NCBI RefSeq assembly: GCF_019112545.1
Contig: NW_025064892.1
Span: 973,921-1,037,920 of the forward strand
Length of the DNA stretch: 64,000 nt
Reading direction: 5' to 3'
Origin: Guyanagaster necrorhizus
Taxonomy: Eukaryota > Basidiomycota > Agaricomycetes > Agaricales > Physalacriaceae
Below the pieces are notes generated by a model, which saw nothing but the letters and a program-made list of their open reading frames with translations, ran no database searches and was not told the origin of the DNA. The position numbers were made by a program, and so were the translations under genes. Positions 1 to 10,944 of the stretch are shown here, piece by piece (position 1 is the stretch's first letter; every line of letters begins with the position of its first letter).

Positions 1-1620
1 AATCTGATTCCACTCTGGAAAACTTGGTGGGAAACCAGATGCATCATTAGATGATGGGATATCTACTCTAAAGAGAAAGATAGCTAATATGCTTAAGTTA
101 ATCCTCATAATTTCTGACCTGTTTTCATCCAAGAACAACTTTCTGTGTTACTCTATGCAACCTATCTTGAAAGTCCTACCTTTTAAGCTAGTGCCATCAT
201 GGATATTGACAAGCTCCATATCAATATCAAAAGAGTACAATCTTCTGACCCTGTATCCTCTAATGGCCTCCACCAGGCCAAAGCTGCTTCTGAAACCTCT
301 CCCTCTCAGTGGTCTATTAATGAATCTGACATCTTTTGCTTTGAAGGCTGCATTTATATCTCAAGACTCTGACTATCTCTATCTCTGTATACTACAAAAC
401 AATCATAATCACATCTTGACAGATCACTTTGGTCAAAATCAGACATTAGAGCTAGTTCAGTAGAATTACATCTAGTCAAAGTTGCATGAATATGTTTAAC
501 ACTATATAACAAGACACTTAGATACCATCTTTATGGATTGCTCAAACCTTTACTGGTTTTCAAATAACCATGAGATTCTATTTCTATAGACTTCATTGAA
601 CAACTATTGGACTCCAATGGATTCACCATTATTTTAGTAGTCATTGACTGAGCTAGCAAGCAAGCCATCTTCATTCCCACTCATAACACCATCGACTCTG
701 CAGAACTTGTCCAACTGTTTGTTATCCATGTCTTCTCTAAGCATGAGATACCAAGCCATATTACCTCTGACCATGGCTTTAAGTTTGTTTCCCAGTTTAC
801 TTGTGCTCTAACTATAGCCTTTGACATAAAACTCTACTTTACTTCTAGTTACCATCTGAAGGCTGATGGACAAACTGAACATGCAAATCAAACTCTGAAA
901 TAATACATCTGCATCTACTGTTTCTACTAACAGAACAACTGTAACACCCTCTTATAAGCATCAGATTCCAGTTCTCCTGTTCACAGTAGGTGACAAGATT
1001 TATCTCAGTTCCAAACATATCAAAACCACTCATTTGACCAGAAAATTTTCCAAAAAATATCTTAATTCTTTCAAAATCATAGTCTAACCTGGTTTCTACT
1101 CTTTCACTCTGAGGCTTCTGCTAGATCTCCAGTCTATTTATCTAGTTTTCCATGTGTCATAATTAGAATTTATAAAAGAAAATACTATTCCTAATCAAAT
1201 CTAACTCCCACTGCCTCCAGTCAAAGTCAACAGGGAAAAACACTTTGAAATAGCCCAAATTCTTGACTCTAAGCTGGACCACTGGTTCCACTGTCCACTA
1301 CTGTATAAGATCCAATGGCTAGACTACAAAGATACCAACAAAGAATTTGCTTAGTTATCAGCCTCTGAGTTCTCTGCTGACAAGTTTATTGAAGAATTTC
1401 ACTATCAATATTCAGGCAAATCAGGACTCTTATCTAAAGTCACTCAAACATTTTCTTCTTAATACAGCACTACTCCAGACACCACTAGTGCCCACTCTTA
1501 CTATTTCAATTCTAACCACTGATTACTATTTCAATCACTCCTTTTACAATTTTCAAAGTCAAATCTTGTATTTATATTTTGTCTACTCTGACACTTTTAT
1601 ATATATTTTATATAAGTTTT
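1..1620 (+). pseudogene. A1 pol remnant: integrase and chromodomain
   Basis: Decayed 3' half of a gypsy polyprotein, which would splice element cDNA into the chromosome. Visible parts, in order: the end of the RNase H region; a degraded HHCC zinc region (to about 530); the integrase catalytic core starting near 585 (residues SIDFIEQLLDSNG) and reaching the glutamate of ADGQTE near 870; the C-terminal integrase region (950-1,200); a chromodomain-like tail (about 1,240-1,440; residues IQWLDYKDTNKEFA). The tail would bind modified histones and bias insertion to silent chromatin. It has many in-frame stops and an internal deletion, and is certainly inactive. Confidence 0.85.
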
Positions 1621-1649
1621 TTTTTTCTTTCTACAATTATAAGAGTCTA

Positions 1650-2286
1650 GCATCTGATAGATTCACATCAAAATCTGAGCCTTTCTCTTACTTCCTCAAC
1701 TTCTCTATATTCTCATCCAGTCTTTTTAATATTGCTGCCTACAAGTTCTCCACCTTCTGATTCTTCTCATTTTTGAAGATCAGATAAGTTTCTCTCTATA
1801 CCTCTAATTCAGACTCTAAAAACAACTTCAAAGGAGATAATATATCATCTGACTTATAATCATTCTAGAGTCCTGCTACAATATCATGGACATTTGTCAC
1901 CTTATCTGCCAACTTGTTCATGCAACATCTCAACTTGCATATTAATTTTGAAAGTCTGTGAAGGCCAGTGGAGACTTCTATGCTACTAATCACCTCACTT
2001 GCAGTAACACTCTTGTTAAACAAACAGGCAGTCTTCTTGATCTTGCAATAAGTGTAAGTTCACTCATGATCAGTGCTTTCAGTTGTCAGGCATACATAAT
2101 AATGTGTGCTATCTTGGTGACAGCACACATAACTTCCTGAAAATAAAAACTAAGTCAGAACCAATCAGAAATAAAAAGACACTTACTTTCACTACTTAAC
2201 TTCTCACCCTCTGCTAGCTCTGCAATCTCTAACTTTACTCTCTTCTTAGGACTATCTACAAAAGAGCTGTTGTCTATCATCAAAAG
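1650..2286 (-). pseudogene. A1 antisense accessory ORF (partial)
   Basis: Antisense to pol and directly downstream of it, homologous to the C-terminal half of the 9,009-10,383 ORF in A2. Read on the minus strand it keeps the likely intron acceptor near 2,140, a remnant of the cysteine-rich segment (several Cys codons changed to Tyr), the TASEV-type helix region and the acidic C-terminal helix (ILKRLDENIEKL near 1,700). The N-terminal coiled-coil part is missing, replaced at 2,287 by an inverted family B LTR piece. Function unknown. Confidence 0.65.
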
Positions 2287-2429
2287 ATATTGTTGTGTTG
2301 GAAGATGATAATGGACTTGGCCTTGTTATAATGACTAAGCCTGTCTCACAGTCTTAAGTGCTGGTTTAGATGCTCTGACTAAGCATAGATAAGGGTTAAT
2401 CAAGAAGGCAAATTGAAAAAATCATAACA
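2287..2429 (-). repeat. Inverted fragment of a family B LTR
   Basis: Reverse-complement match, with small gaps, to the first part of the B LTRs at 4,657 and 25,095. It ends in AATCATAACA, the complement of the B LTR start TGTTATGATT. It sits exactly where A1 should have its PPT and the left part of its own LTR. Confidence 0.7.
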
Positions 2430-2747
2430 AGAATCTAATGAACTCTAACTCAGAATTAACTATCAATAGTATATAAACTATATACAAGCATTGTAATTAC
2501 TCAGTTCAAATATCAACTTGGATAGCCATCTACATTTTATGCTCACTTCAGCTTCTCTTTATCTTATCTATTAGATTCTACTCCAAAGAATATTTCTCTT
2601 TACTTCTCTGACAGAACCCTATTCTGTCAATTCAAATTCTTAAGTCTTGACTTGAGGATGATGTTGCTAATAGCTTCATTGATACCTATGCACTCTGCTG
2701 GTATCTATGCATGCATTCAAGCCCAATTGATTAGCACATTCCTAATA
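2430..2747 (+). repeat. A1 3' LTR, 5'-truncated
   Basis: Matches the right 320 bp of the 500-bp family A LTR (10,445-10,944), including the TATA box region (AGTATATAAAC), the transcript-start segment CAGTTCAAATATC and the end CCTAATA. It lacks the left part of the LTR. Confidence 0.85.
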
Positions 2748-2869
2748 GATCTCAAGTTTAGTCTTTTTTGACATTGGACTAACTCCAGTGAATTTGATCC
2801 ATCAGTAATTGTACTACTCTCTACTTTGAACTCACAACCTATTTTAAACTAAAATCAGGATCTGATGGT

Positions 2870-4651
2870 CTCCAGTAATATTAAAATTGCAATCATAGCA
2901 CTATCAATGCTAGGACCAAATGAAAAAGCTGCACCACACTTTGAGTTCCTCTGATCCCAAGAAACTTGAGCACTTCTTCTTAAGGTTAGAAGACCTCTTT
3001 TACAAGTGTGTGATTAATGACAATGAGGAGAAAAAGAAAGCAGTGATATCTTACATAGATATCAAGACAAAATGCCAGTGAAAAGTGCTTCTTAGTTTTG
3101 CTGCTGGTGAAAAATATGAGAACTTCAAATCTGAAGTTTTAGACTGTTATAATAGTGTGTGGGACAGCAATAAAGATGTGATGTTAGAGCTCAAGAGTCT
3201 AGTACATCATTATGATATAGTTCAGATTAATAACAAAAGTCAGTTCATTGTATTCAAAAGAGAATTTTAAGTACTTATATCTGCACTAAGCAAAGTACTA
3301 TCAAATAGAGAACTGGTTGATTCATTCTTGGCATCTATGTCTGATGAGCTGTACAGGTCAATTAAGTTACAGCTAGAGCAGTTACCATCTCCTGTGAGAT
3401 TAACAAGATAAGATAATGCTGATTTCTATAAACTAAAAGAGATCATAGATGCTGGATTAATAGCACTGTAAGATGTATTCTCATCTATAGATAAAAGGTG
3501 AGATGAAGCATGAGGTATCTCAATCTCAATCTCTATTATGTGTAAATGGCACTAATCAACTACCACAGCATGCAATTTGCTAATGGTGGAAGAGCACAGT
3601 GTAAAACAGGAAGAGATGGAGAGTGTGCTTGCTGTCATGAAGGATTTTATAAAACAGCAGACCTCTATGAGAAATAAAAGACTCACAAGGTTATAAAAAG
3701 CCATGATAGAGAATCAGAAGAGCCTTCTGACACTTATGCAATAGCAGGCTAATAAAGTGTATGCACCAGCATATAATGCTGGTCTTAGAAGAATGGGATA
3801 TGGACAGAATTTCTTATGTGCATGCTTCTTCTGTGGAGATACAGATGGGCACTGCTTGAGTGAGTGTCTAGTGAAAGTCTTATATATTAAGGCTGGAAAA
3901 ATAGAGATGATTAATGAGAGAGCATGACTACCACATAGGGAAGAGATTCCCAAATATATTAGAGAGCAGTATGTGAAAGAGTGTATTGATGAATACTATA
4001 TATGCATGAAAGCCAGCAAGCTGCAGAGCCAGAATGTGGTGATAACTGCTACTGACACTCTAGGGCTGTTCCATGTTCCAGGAGGTTATAGCATGCTATT
4101 GCAAGAGAAACAGAAGCTGAAGTGCTAAGTGTATGCAATGAGAATGCAGCAGACAAGCCAAAAGTTAGGAATGCAGACCTGCAGTAAAGAGCTATTATCT
4201 GATGAACTATTGAAGCAAGAACTATCAGATGAGGATAGAGAGCAGGGTTTTTTTAAGCATTCAATAAAGGTGGCTGGAAATCATATAACAACTTATAGAG
4301 TTGCCAGATCAGATTCACTATCATCTCCAGAGAACATAAGAAACAAAAAACAGAGATGCGCAGTTAGAGTTGAAGTAGTAGAGGACACATCTGATGATTT
4401 GGAAGTAGAATCTCCATCAAAGATAGTAAGCAAAAAGCAAGTATGGCTGGATCCTGTGCCCAAGACTATACTAACTGCATGCAGTCTAACTCTAAAACCA
4501 GAGATGTCATATCTCAATATTTCAGATGTTACTAATGCAGATAGAAAGGAAGATCCATTGAGAAAATAGCCTAAGAAGACAGGATTTATGCTCTATGTGG
4601 CTAAGAAGAAATCAGTTGCTTACCAGTTTATCAGTTGAAAGCATCAGCAAA
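2870..4651 (+). pseudogene. Family C gag and gag-protease linker
   Basis: Structural (capsid/nucleocapsid) part. The N-terminal region near 2,910-3,010 has the GPNEKAAPHFE and DPKKLEHFFLRLEDLF residues I associate with a gag type widespread in mushroom gypsy elements. A helical capsid-like stretch follows (3,085-3,270 open). Near 3,823-3,867 is a zinc knuckle, C-X2-C-X5-H-X4-C (CFFCGDTDGHCLSEC). The last part (4,129-4,569 open, 146 codons) is an acidic linker. Several TGA/TAA stops and at least one frame change make it non-functional. Protease should follow, but is displaced to 12.6 kb by B1. Confidence 0.75.
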
Positions 4652-4656
4652 AGAGC

Positions 4657-5116
4657 TGTTACAATTTTTCTATCTTTTTCTTGGATTAATCCCTATTTAT
4701 ACTTAGTCAGAGTGCTAGAACAGATGCTTAAGACTGTGGGACAAGGCTTAGTCATTATAACTAGCCAAGTCTGTCATTGTCTTTTGATGCAACAGCATTA
4801 CCTGATGATACACAATCATCCCTTTATGCATAGTAGTGACACTCTAGGACAATAGACACAATGAATACAGAAATATACAATAGGCAGTAGTATCATTAGC
4901 AGGACCTGTACATTATTTAAAGATCACTCACTCTCATTAGTAATCTCCAGCTTCAAGCTAAAGTTTATTTTTATACCATCTCCTCTCAAGCCAGCCTTAA
5001 GGCTTTGATGCATCATGACTATTATTCACAACCAGTGAACTCTGATGTTCCACTCAAAGTGCAAAGTGACATCAGTTTATCATGTGTCTATAGTCATGTG
5101 CAACTTGGGTCTAACA
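4657..5116 (+). repeat. B1 5' LTR
   Basis: 460 bp, starting TGTTACAATTTTTC and ending GGGTCTAACA. A TATA-like TATTTAAA starts at 4,914. The segment AGCTTCAAGCTAA at 4,949-4,961, 35 bp downstream, is nearly complementary to the primer site just after the LTR. Its partner is 11,879-12,336. Confidence 0.92.
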
Positions 5117-5117
5117 A

Positions 5118-5130
5118 TTAGCTCAAAGCT
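5118..5130 (+). other. B1 primer-binding site, probably self-primed
   Basis: TTAGCTCAAAGCT starts one base after the LTR. It does not begin with TGG, as tRNA-type primer sites do. It is a perfect complement of AGCTTTGAGCTAA in the B2 LTR (17,814-17,826), and matches B1's own LTR segment (4,949-4,961) except at one CG-derived dinucleotide. This fits self-priming by the folded mRNA 5' end, as in Tf1 of fission yeast. Confidence 0.6.
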
Positions 5131-6100
5131 TCCAGCTTTCCTTTCTCAAGCTCAATAGTGCTAAGAAACTAAATGCTCATCCTGAACCCAAATGACTTGA
5201 ACTTCAATTGAGAGTTCTTCAAACTCCTATCTTCTATCATCAGAAACCTTATTAGGCTTACTTGTGATTATCCAACTGTGCTAGAGATGTCACTCAATAA
5301 CTGCCTGGGCTATCCATCATTATAATGAATTTCAGCACATCTGTCACATCTTATGAAATGTAACCTCTGATCTCCTGCTCTATGACATCTCTGAATCCAG
5401 AAGAATGACCTACCAGCCCCCAACCAGCCTTATACTGGAAGCCAAGCCTAGCAGAATGCATTCAAGGAATGGTCAAGAAGAAGAGAGAGGACAATATCTC
5501 TCTTGACCTGAAACAAACAGAAACCAGTACTCTTGCATTCCAGGAGACTAAGGAATCTATGTACCAAATGCTATACCAGACCATGAGGATTAGAAGCTTC
5601 CAGAGGACTTCTTTCAGCAGTCTCCCTTCTCCAATCCTTCCACTGCCTCTTGAATCTACAGGATTGCTGACTATGCTCAAGATTTCCTCCATGCCACTCA
5701 GATGGCTTCAGAATCCCAACACATGTCACCTGGAGCACAGTCTCATAGCACCTTGGCCCCCCACTCTGTCAGAACCAGCAGCAGGTTGGAGCAATCCCTC
5801 TCAGACTGGCTTGATAATGAGTGATAAGCCTGAGAAAGTAGAAACAAAATTATTCATCAGTTATTTCCTGCATGAGACCTTAATGTCCCCTTCAACTACA
5901 ATGATACCCTCCAACAGGAGAAACAGAGACAGCAAAATACTCTCTAGCTGGTCCAGAGTGAGCTTGAGAAGCAGCTCATCCTCTGGGGCCAGGCAAGGAG
6001 AGCTGCAGAATATGACCAGCAGAACAGAGAGTAGCAGCAAAATGATGAAAGAGACCAATTGGCACAAGCTAATATCTCCAACTGGTATAGGCTCTGTGGC
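5131..6100 (+). pseudogene. B1 gag, N-terminal part
   Basis: Gag start of family B. The coding frame shows a Ser/Pro-rich leader, then a Gln/Glu-rich coiled-coil-like stretch at 5,890-6,080 (LQQEKQRQQ, RRAAEYDQQNREQQQ) with several stops. A 211-codon open frame (5,469-6,104) overlaps it in another phase and looks like a shadow. The sequence switches abruptly to family A reverse transcriptase near 6,100, so capsid, zinc knuckle and protease are lost. It has no CG at all between 5,401 and 6,000. Confidence 0.65.
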
Positions 6101-8965
6101 CTAAACAAAATCTCCAAGAAAGATCACTACTTTCTTCCTCACATTTCTGATCTTCTTGACTCCACCTGCTCTATATGCATCTACATCAAGCTCGACCTTC
6201 AGCATGCCTACTATCTCATTTGCATAGCTAAGGAGGATGAATGGAAAACAGCCTTCCAGACCTATTATGATTTCTTCAAATGGCATGTCATGCCTTTTGG
6301 CCTCACAAATGCTCCAGTGGCATTCCAATGATTTGTGAATGATATATTCTCTGACATGCTTGACATATCAGTAGTAATCTACCTCAACAATATCCTCATA
6401 TATTTGAACAATCCAGAAGATCACCAGAAACATGTTCATGAGGTTCTATGCAGGCTTAGAGCTAATGGACTCTACTGCAAAGACTCCAAATGTGAATTCA
6501 ACCAGGATTCCATAGAGTACCTAGGCTACATCCTATCACCTGAAGGACTTCACATGTCTGAAGAAAAAGTCAAGACTATTATTGACTGGCCAGTGCCATG
6601 AAAAGTCAAGGACATCTAATCCTTTCTTGGCTTCGTCAACTTCTACCATCACTTCATATATGGATATAGTGATATCATTATCCCCTTTACATGACTCACC
6701 CACAAGGAAACTCCATGGAAATTTGATGACAAATGCTTAGCTGTCTTCAATGATTTGAAACAGGCCTTTACACATGCTTCCATCCTTACTCACTGGGTTC
6801 CCAATTGAAAGATAGTGGTGGAAACTGACATCTCCAATTATGCTATTGCAGCTATCCTCTCCATCTACCTTAAAGATGGCAAAATTCATCTGATTGCATT
6901 CTGCTCCCAGAGCCTCCACAATGCTGAACTCAACTATGACATCTATGACAAGGAGCTCTTGGCCATTTTTGAAGCTTTTAAACATTGGTGACACTACCTT
7001 GAAGGCTCCATAGACTCCATTAATATTGTAACAGACCAAAAAAACCTTGAATACTTCACCACCACTAAGATTCTAATCTGCTGACAAGTCCACTGGTCTG
7101 AATATCTATCTCAGTTCAACCTAGTAATCTGGTTCCAACCTGGAAAACTTGGTGGAAAACCAGATGCACTTACTAGATGATGGAATGTCTACCCTAAAAA
7201 AGAGGATAGCCAATACACTCAAGTCAATCCCCATAATTTCTGACCAGTGTTCACCCAAGAACAACTTTCTATGTCACTCTGTGAAACCTACCTTAAAGGC
7301 CCTACCCTCTGAGCCAGTGCCATCATAGACATTGACAAGCTCCACATCAATATCAAACAAACATAATCTTTTGACTCTACATCCTCCAACAGCCTCCATC
7401 AGGCTAAGACCACTTTAGAATCCTCTCTCTCTCAGTGGTCTATTGATGAATCAGACATTCTCTGCTTTGAAGGCTACATCTATGTCTCAGAGTCCAGAGA
7501 CCTCTATCTCTGTATACTACAGAACAACCATGACCACATCTTGGCAGGCTATTTTGGTCAAAACTGGACATTAGAGCTTGTCCAGTGGAATTACATCTGG
7601 CTAAAGATGCATGAATATGTTCAACACTATATTAAGTCCTGCACAGTTTGTGGATGCAACAAGGCATCTAGACACTGCCCCTATGAGTTACTCAAACCTC
7701 TACTGATCTCTGAATGGCCATAGGATTCTATTTCCATGGATTTCATTAAACAACTATTAGACTCCAATAGATTTACCATCATCTTAGTAGTCATAGACTA
7801 AGCTAGCAAGCATGCCATCTTCATCTCTACTCATGATACTATTAACTCCATGGAGCTCATCCAACTTTTTCTTATCCATGTATTCTCCAAACATGGGGTA
7901 TCTAGTCATATCACCTTAGATTGTGGCTCCGCATTTGTTTTCCAATTTACTCATACCTTAGCCATAGCTCTTGATATGAAACTCCACCTTACTTCTGATT
8001 ACCATCTAGAGGCTGATAGACAAACTGAATGAGCAAACCAAACTCTGGAACAGTATATCCGCATCTATTGCTCCTACCAACAGGATAACTGGAACACTCT
8101 TCTACTCATTGCTGAGTTCACATACAATGATGTCTCTAATGCATCCACTGGAATTTCTCTATTTTTCACCAACAAGAGCTACCATCCTAATATCACTATT
8201 CACTCTGAAAAGGATATTGCCTCCACTCAGGCCTAAGACTTTGCAGTCGATTTTGATAAACTCCATCAAATATTAAAAGACAAAATCTCCAAGGCTCAGG
8301 CTCACTATAAGACCCAAGTGGACAAGCATCAGATTCTGGTGCCTCCATTCACAGTGGGAGACAAGGTCTACCTCAGTTTCAAACATATCAAAACCACCTA
8401 TCCAACCAAAAAATTCTTAGAGAAATACCTCAGCCCTTTCAAAATCATAGCTCAATCAGGTTCCCACTTCTTCATGCTGAGGCTTCTGCTGAATCTCCAG
8501 TCCATTCACCCAGTCTTCCATGTGTCACAATTAAAATCTGTAGAAGAAAACACCATCCCTAACTGAATTCAACCACTACTGCCTCCAGTTGAAGTTGACA
8601 AAGAAGAATATTTTGAAATAGCCCAAATCCTCAACTCTAAACTGGACTGCTGGTTCTGCTGCTCACTGCTGTATAAAATCCAGTGGCTAGGCTATGGAGA
8701 TACCAACAAAGAATTTGCTTAGTTATCAGCCTCTGAGTTCTCTACTGATGAATTCATTAAAGACTTCCACCATTGATACTCAGGCAAACCAGAACCCTTA
8801 TCCAAAGTCATTCAAATATTCCATTCCTAATACAATACTACTCTGGACATCACCAGCACTCCACCTTACTATTTCAATTCTAATCACTAATTACCACCAT
8901 TCAATCACTCCTTCTACACTTTCAAAGTCAAAAAATCTTGCAATTATATTTTTGTCCACTACTAA
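6101..8965 (+). pseudogene. A2 pol: RT, RNase H, integrase, chromodomain
   Basis: One reading frame can be followed for about 950 codons with no frameshift but roughly eighteen stops. RT (6,104-6,640) has the LDLQHAYYLI block, FGLTNAPVAFQ, and a catalytic box changed from YLDD to YLNN (6,380-6,391). RNase H spans about 6,800-7,080 (ETDISNYAIAA). The integrase zinc region ends in C-X2-C near 7,640 (SCTVCGCNKA). The core runs from MDFIKQLLDSN (7,738) through ITLDCGSAF (7,915) to E in DRQTE (8,028). The integrase C-terminal domain is near 8,318-8,560, and a chromodomain-like tail near 8,605-8,790 (YKIQWLGYGDTNKEFA). It would copy and insert element cDNA, but is dead here. Confidence 0.9.
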
Positions 8966-9008
8966 CATCTGATGCTCTTTTCTATATACATTTTGTACAA
9001 AATATTTT

Positions 9009-10383
9009 TTACAAAGAAGCAAAATCTGAACTCTCCCTCTGCTCCTTCAACTCCTCTATATCCTCATCCAGCCTCTTCAACATTGCCCCCCAAAGATCCT
9101 CCACCTTCTGATCTCTCTCATCCTTGAAAATCAGTCAGATCTTGGTCCAGATATCCACCTCGGACTCTAAAAACAGCTCTGAAGGAGATGACACATTGTT
9201 AGAACCATAGTCATCTTAAAGACCTGCTATAATACTGTGAACATCTGCCACCTCATCTGCCAAATCATCCATGCAATGTATCAACTTGCATATCAATTTT
9301 GAAAGTTGGTAGAGACTAGTGGAGACCTTCATGCTACTAATCACCTCACTTGCAGTGACACCCTGGTTGAATGAACAGGTGGTCTTTTTAATCTTGCAAC
9401 ATATGCAAGTCCACTCATGCTCAGCATCTTTGATAGCTGAGCATGCATAACAATAGGCACCATCTTGGTGACAGCACATACAGCTTCCTGAGAACAAAAG
9501 CTAAGTCAAACCATACAAGAAAACTAAGACACTTACTTTTACCATTCAACAACTCTTTGCCTTCTGCCAGTCCCACCACTTCCAACTTCACCCACTTCTT
9601 GAGACTAGCAACCACCTCTGCCTCACTGCTATCCACTATGCTCCTTGACCTGAACTTGCATTTACAGCCCTTCTCCACTGGACCTGCCACCTTCCTCTTC
9701 TCCTCTTGCACTCTCTTTCTTCTCTCTAGGGTTTCCTTGGATTCTTCTGACTCATCATCTCTCTTGGTCCTCTTATCTTGCTCACTATCAGACTCCAGAG
9801 GTATATGGCCAGTCACCTTCTTAAAGTGAAGACTGGAGCCAGAATCAAACTGTTTCACCAGCACTTGACACAGCTGAAAATCAACAGCCTTTATAGAGGT
9901 TATCTGCAACCCATTCTTCATAATCATCCTCTTCTGCCCTATCTCTGAGACTGAAGCTCTTACTATGGCCTCCCTCTTCTCAGCCTCCCTCCAAGCCACC
10001 TCTCTCAATGCCTCCTCTGCCTCCTTAGCCTGCCTCTTCACAGCCTGCCAGACCTTCTCCCTCTTCCTCTCCAATTCCTCCTTCTGCTCCCTTTTCCATA
10101 TCTCCTGAGCCACATGGTCTGCTCAGACCTTTTTCTCTCACTCTCACTCCCCTTGCCATTCTAAATGGCTTTCCACAGCCTCCATATATTCTTCCTCCAT
10201 GGTCTGCCATTCCAAATGAAATAATTCCTTGGCCTCTTCAGGGCCATCAGGGGTGGGTTCCCTCACCAAAGGCTCAAGAGTATGCAAGCAACAATATACA
10301 GTGGGAGGTGATATAGTTAGGGTGATAGTGGTAGTATCTGACTAAGTTGTAAAAAATTCCCACAGCCACCAACAATCTTCCAT
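9009..10383 (-). pseudogene. A2 antisense accessory ORF: coiled coil plus Cys-rich segment
   Basis: Lies between the pol end and the 3' LTR, on the opposite strand to pol, tail-to-tail with it. The likely start is the ATG at 10,383 (MEDCWWLWEFF; copy A4 starts MKDCWWPWKIL). Next come about 120 residues rich in E/K/R, probably coiled coil (open 10,113-9,540; EELERKREKVWQAVKRQAKE), then a charged linker. An intron begins just before 9,540 (GTAAAAGTAAGT) and ends near 9,490 (TTGTTCTCAG). Exon 2 has a cysteine-rich segment (CMCC, CYAC, then CICCKIKKTTC; about 9,485-9,380), a helical region, and a charged C-terminal helix (WGAMLKRLDEDIEELK) ending at TAA 9,009-9,011. Early stops are TGA where CGA is expected. 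The CICCKIKKTTC block resembles fungal zinc-cluster motifs, but function is unknown. Confidence 0.7.
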
Positions 10384-10444
10384 GTGGATCCACCAGCCAT
10401 TGGGATCTGTGCTCTTGAGGGCAAGAATGCTAACAGGGAGATAC

Positions 10445-10944
10445 TGTTACATACATGCTGTCAGCCTCCATGTCACCTTAACCAATCATGAATACAATCA
10501 CAGAAACTCATCAGACTCTGGCTGCTCCCTATTACCTATTAATTTTATTTTCATCATTATCATTTCATATCTATATTTCACATTGTAATATCTAGACCCC
10601 AAACTTGGTAGCAAATATTGATATTGGAATCCAATGAAATCCAACTCAGAATTAGCTACTATTAGTATATAAAGCCATGTATAACCATTGTAACTACTCA
10701 GTTCAAATATCAACTTGGATAGTTATCTACACTTCATACTGACTTCAACTCCTCTCTACCTCATCCATCAGATTCCACTCTAAAGGATACTCCTCTTCAC
10801 TCCTCTGATAGAACTCCATTCCATCCATTCAAATCCTTGGGCTCTGACTCAAGGGTGATATTGCCAATAGCTTCATTGATGCCTATGCACTCTGCCAGTC
10901 TCTATGTGTGCACTCAAACCTACTCAATTGGCACATTTCTAACA
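10445..10944 (+). repeat. A2 3' LTR
   Basis: 500 bp, starting TGTTACATACATGC, ending CATTTCTAACA, preceded by purine-rich CAGGGAGATAC (PPT). It has TATATAAA near 10,668 and the transcript-start segment CAGTTCAAATATC downstream. Other copies: 2,430 (partial), 28,650 (minus), 56,608, and 61,471 (minus, also 500 bp). Confidence 0.92.

Larger units (their letters stand above)
1..2747 (+). mobile_element. Family A Ty3/gypsy element, copy A1 (3' part)
   Basis: Runs off the left edge. It matches copy A2 from about 7,128 to 10,944: end of RNase H, integrase, chromodomain, antisense ORF and LTR in the same order. Compared with A2 it lacks about 230 bp inside the integrase C-terminal part (junction near 955) and a short piece near 520. 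A fragment of a family B LTR sits inverted where the left part of its own LTR should be. CG dinucleotides are almost absent. The right end joins family C sequence directly. Confidence 0.85.
6101..10944 (+). mobile_element. Family A Ty3/gypsy element A2, nested in B1
   Basis: Begins inside reverse transcriptase (5' LTR, gag and protease absent) and runs through RNase H, integrase and chromodomain, an antisense accessory ORF and a complete 3' LTR (10,445-10,944). Family B integrase resumes right after. The missing 5' half means no target duplication can be seen. Confidence 0.88.

Noticed and set aside
5469..6104. 211-codon open frame on the plus strand
   Set aside because: Out of phase with the Gln-rich gag frame of B1 that leads into the RT; low-complexity Ser/Arg composition typical of a shadow frame.
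9443..9829. 128-codon plus-strand open frame in A2
   Set aside because: Shadow of the antisense accessory ORF; Ser/Leu-rich composition without motifs and not conserved in A1 or A4.
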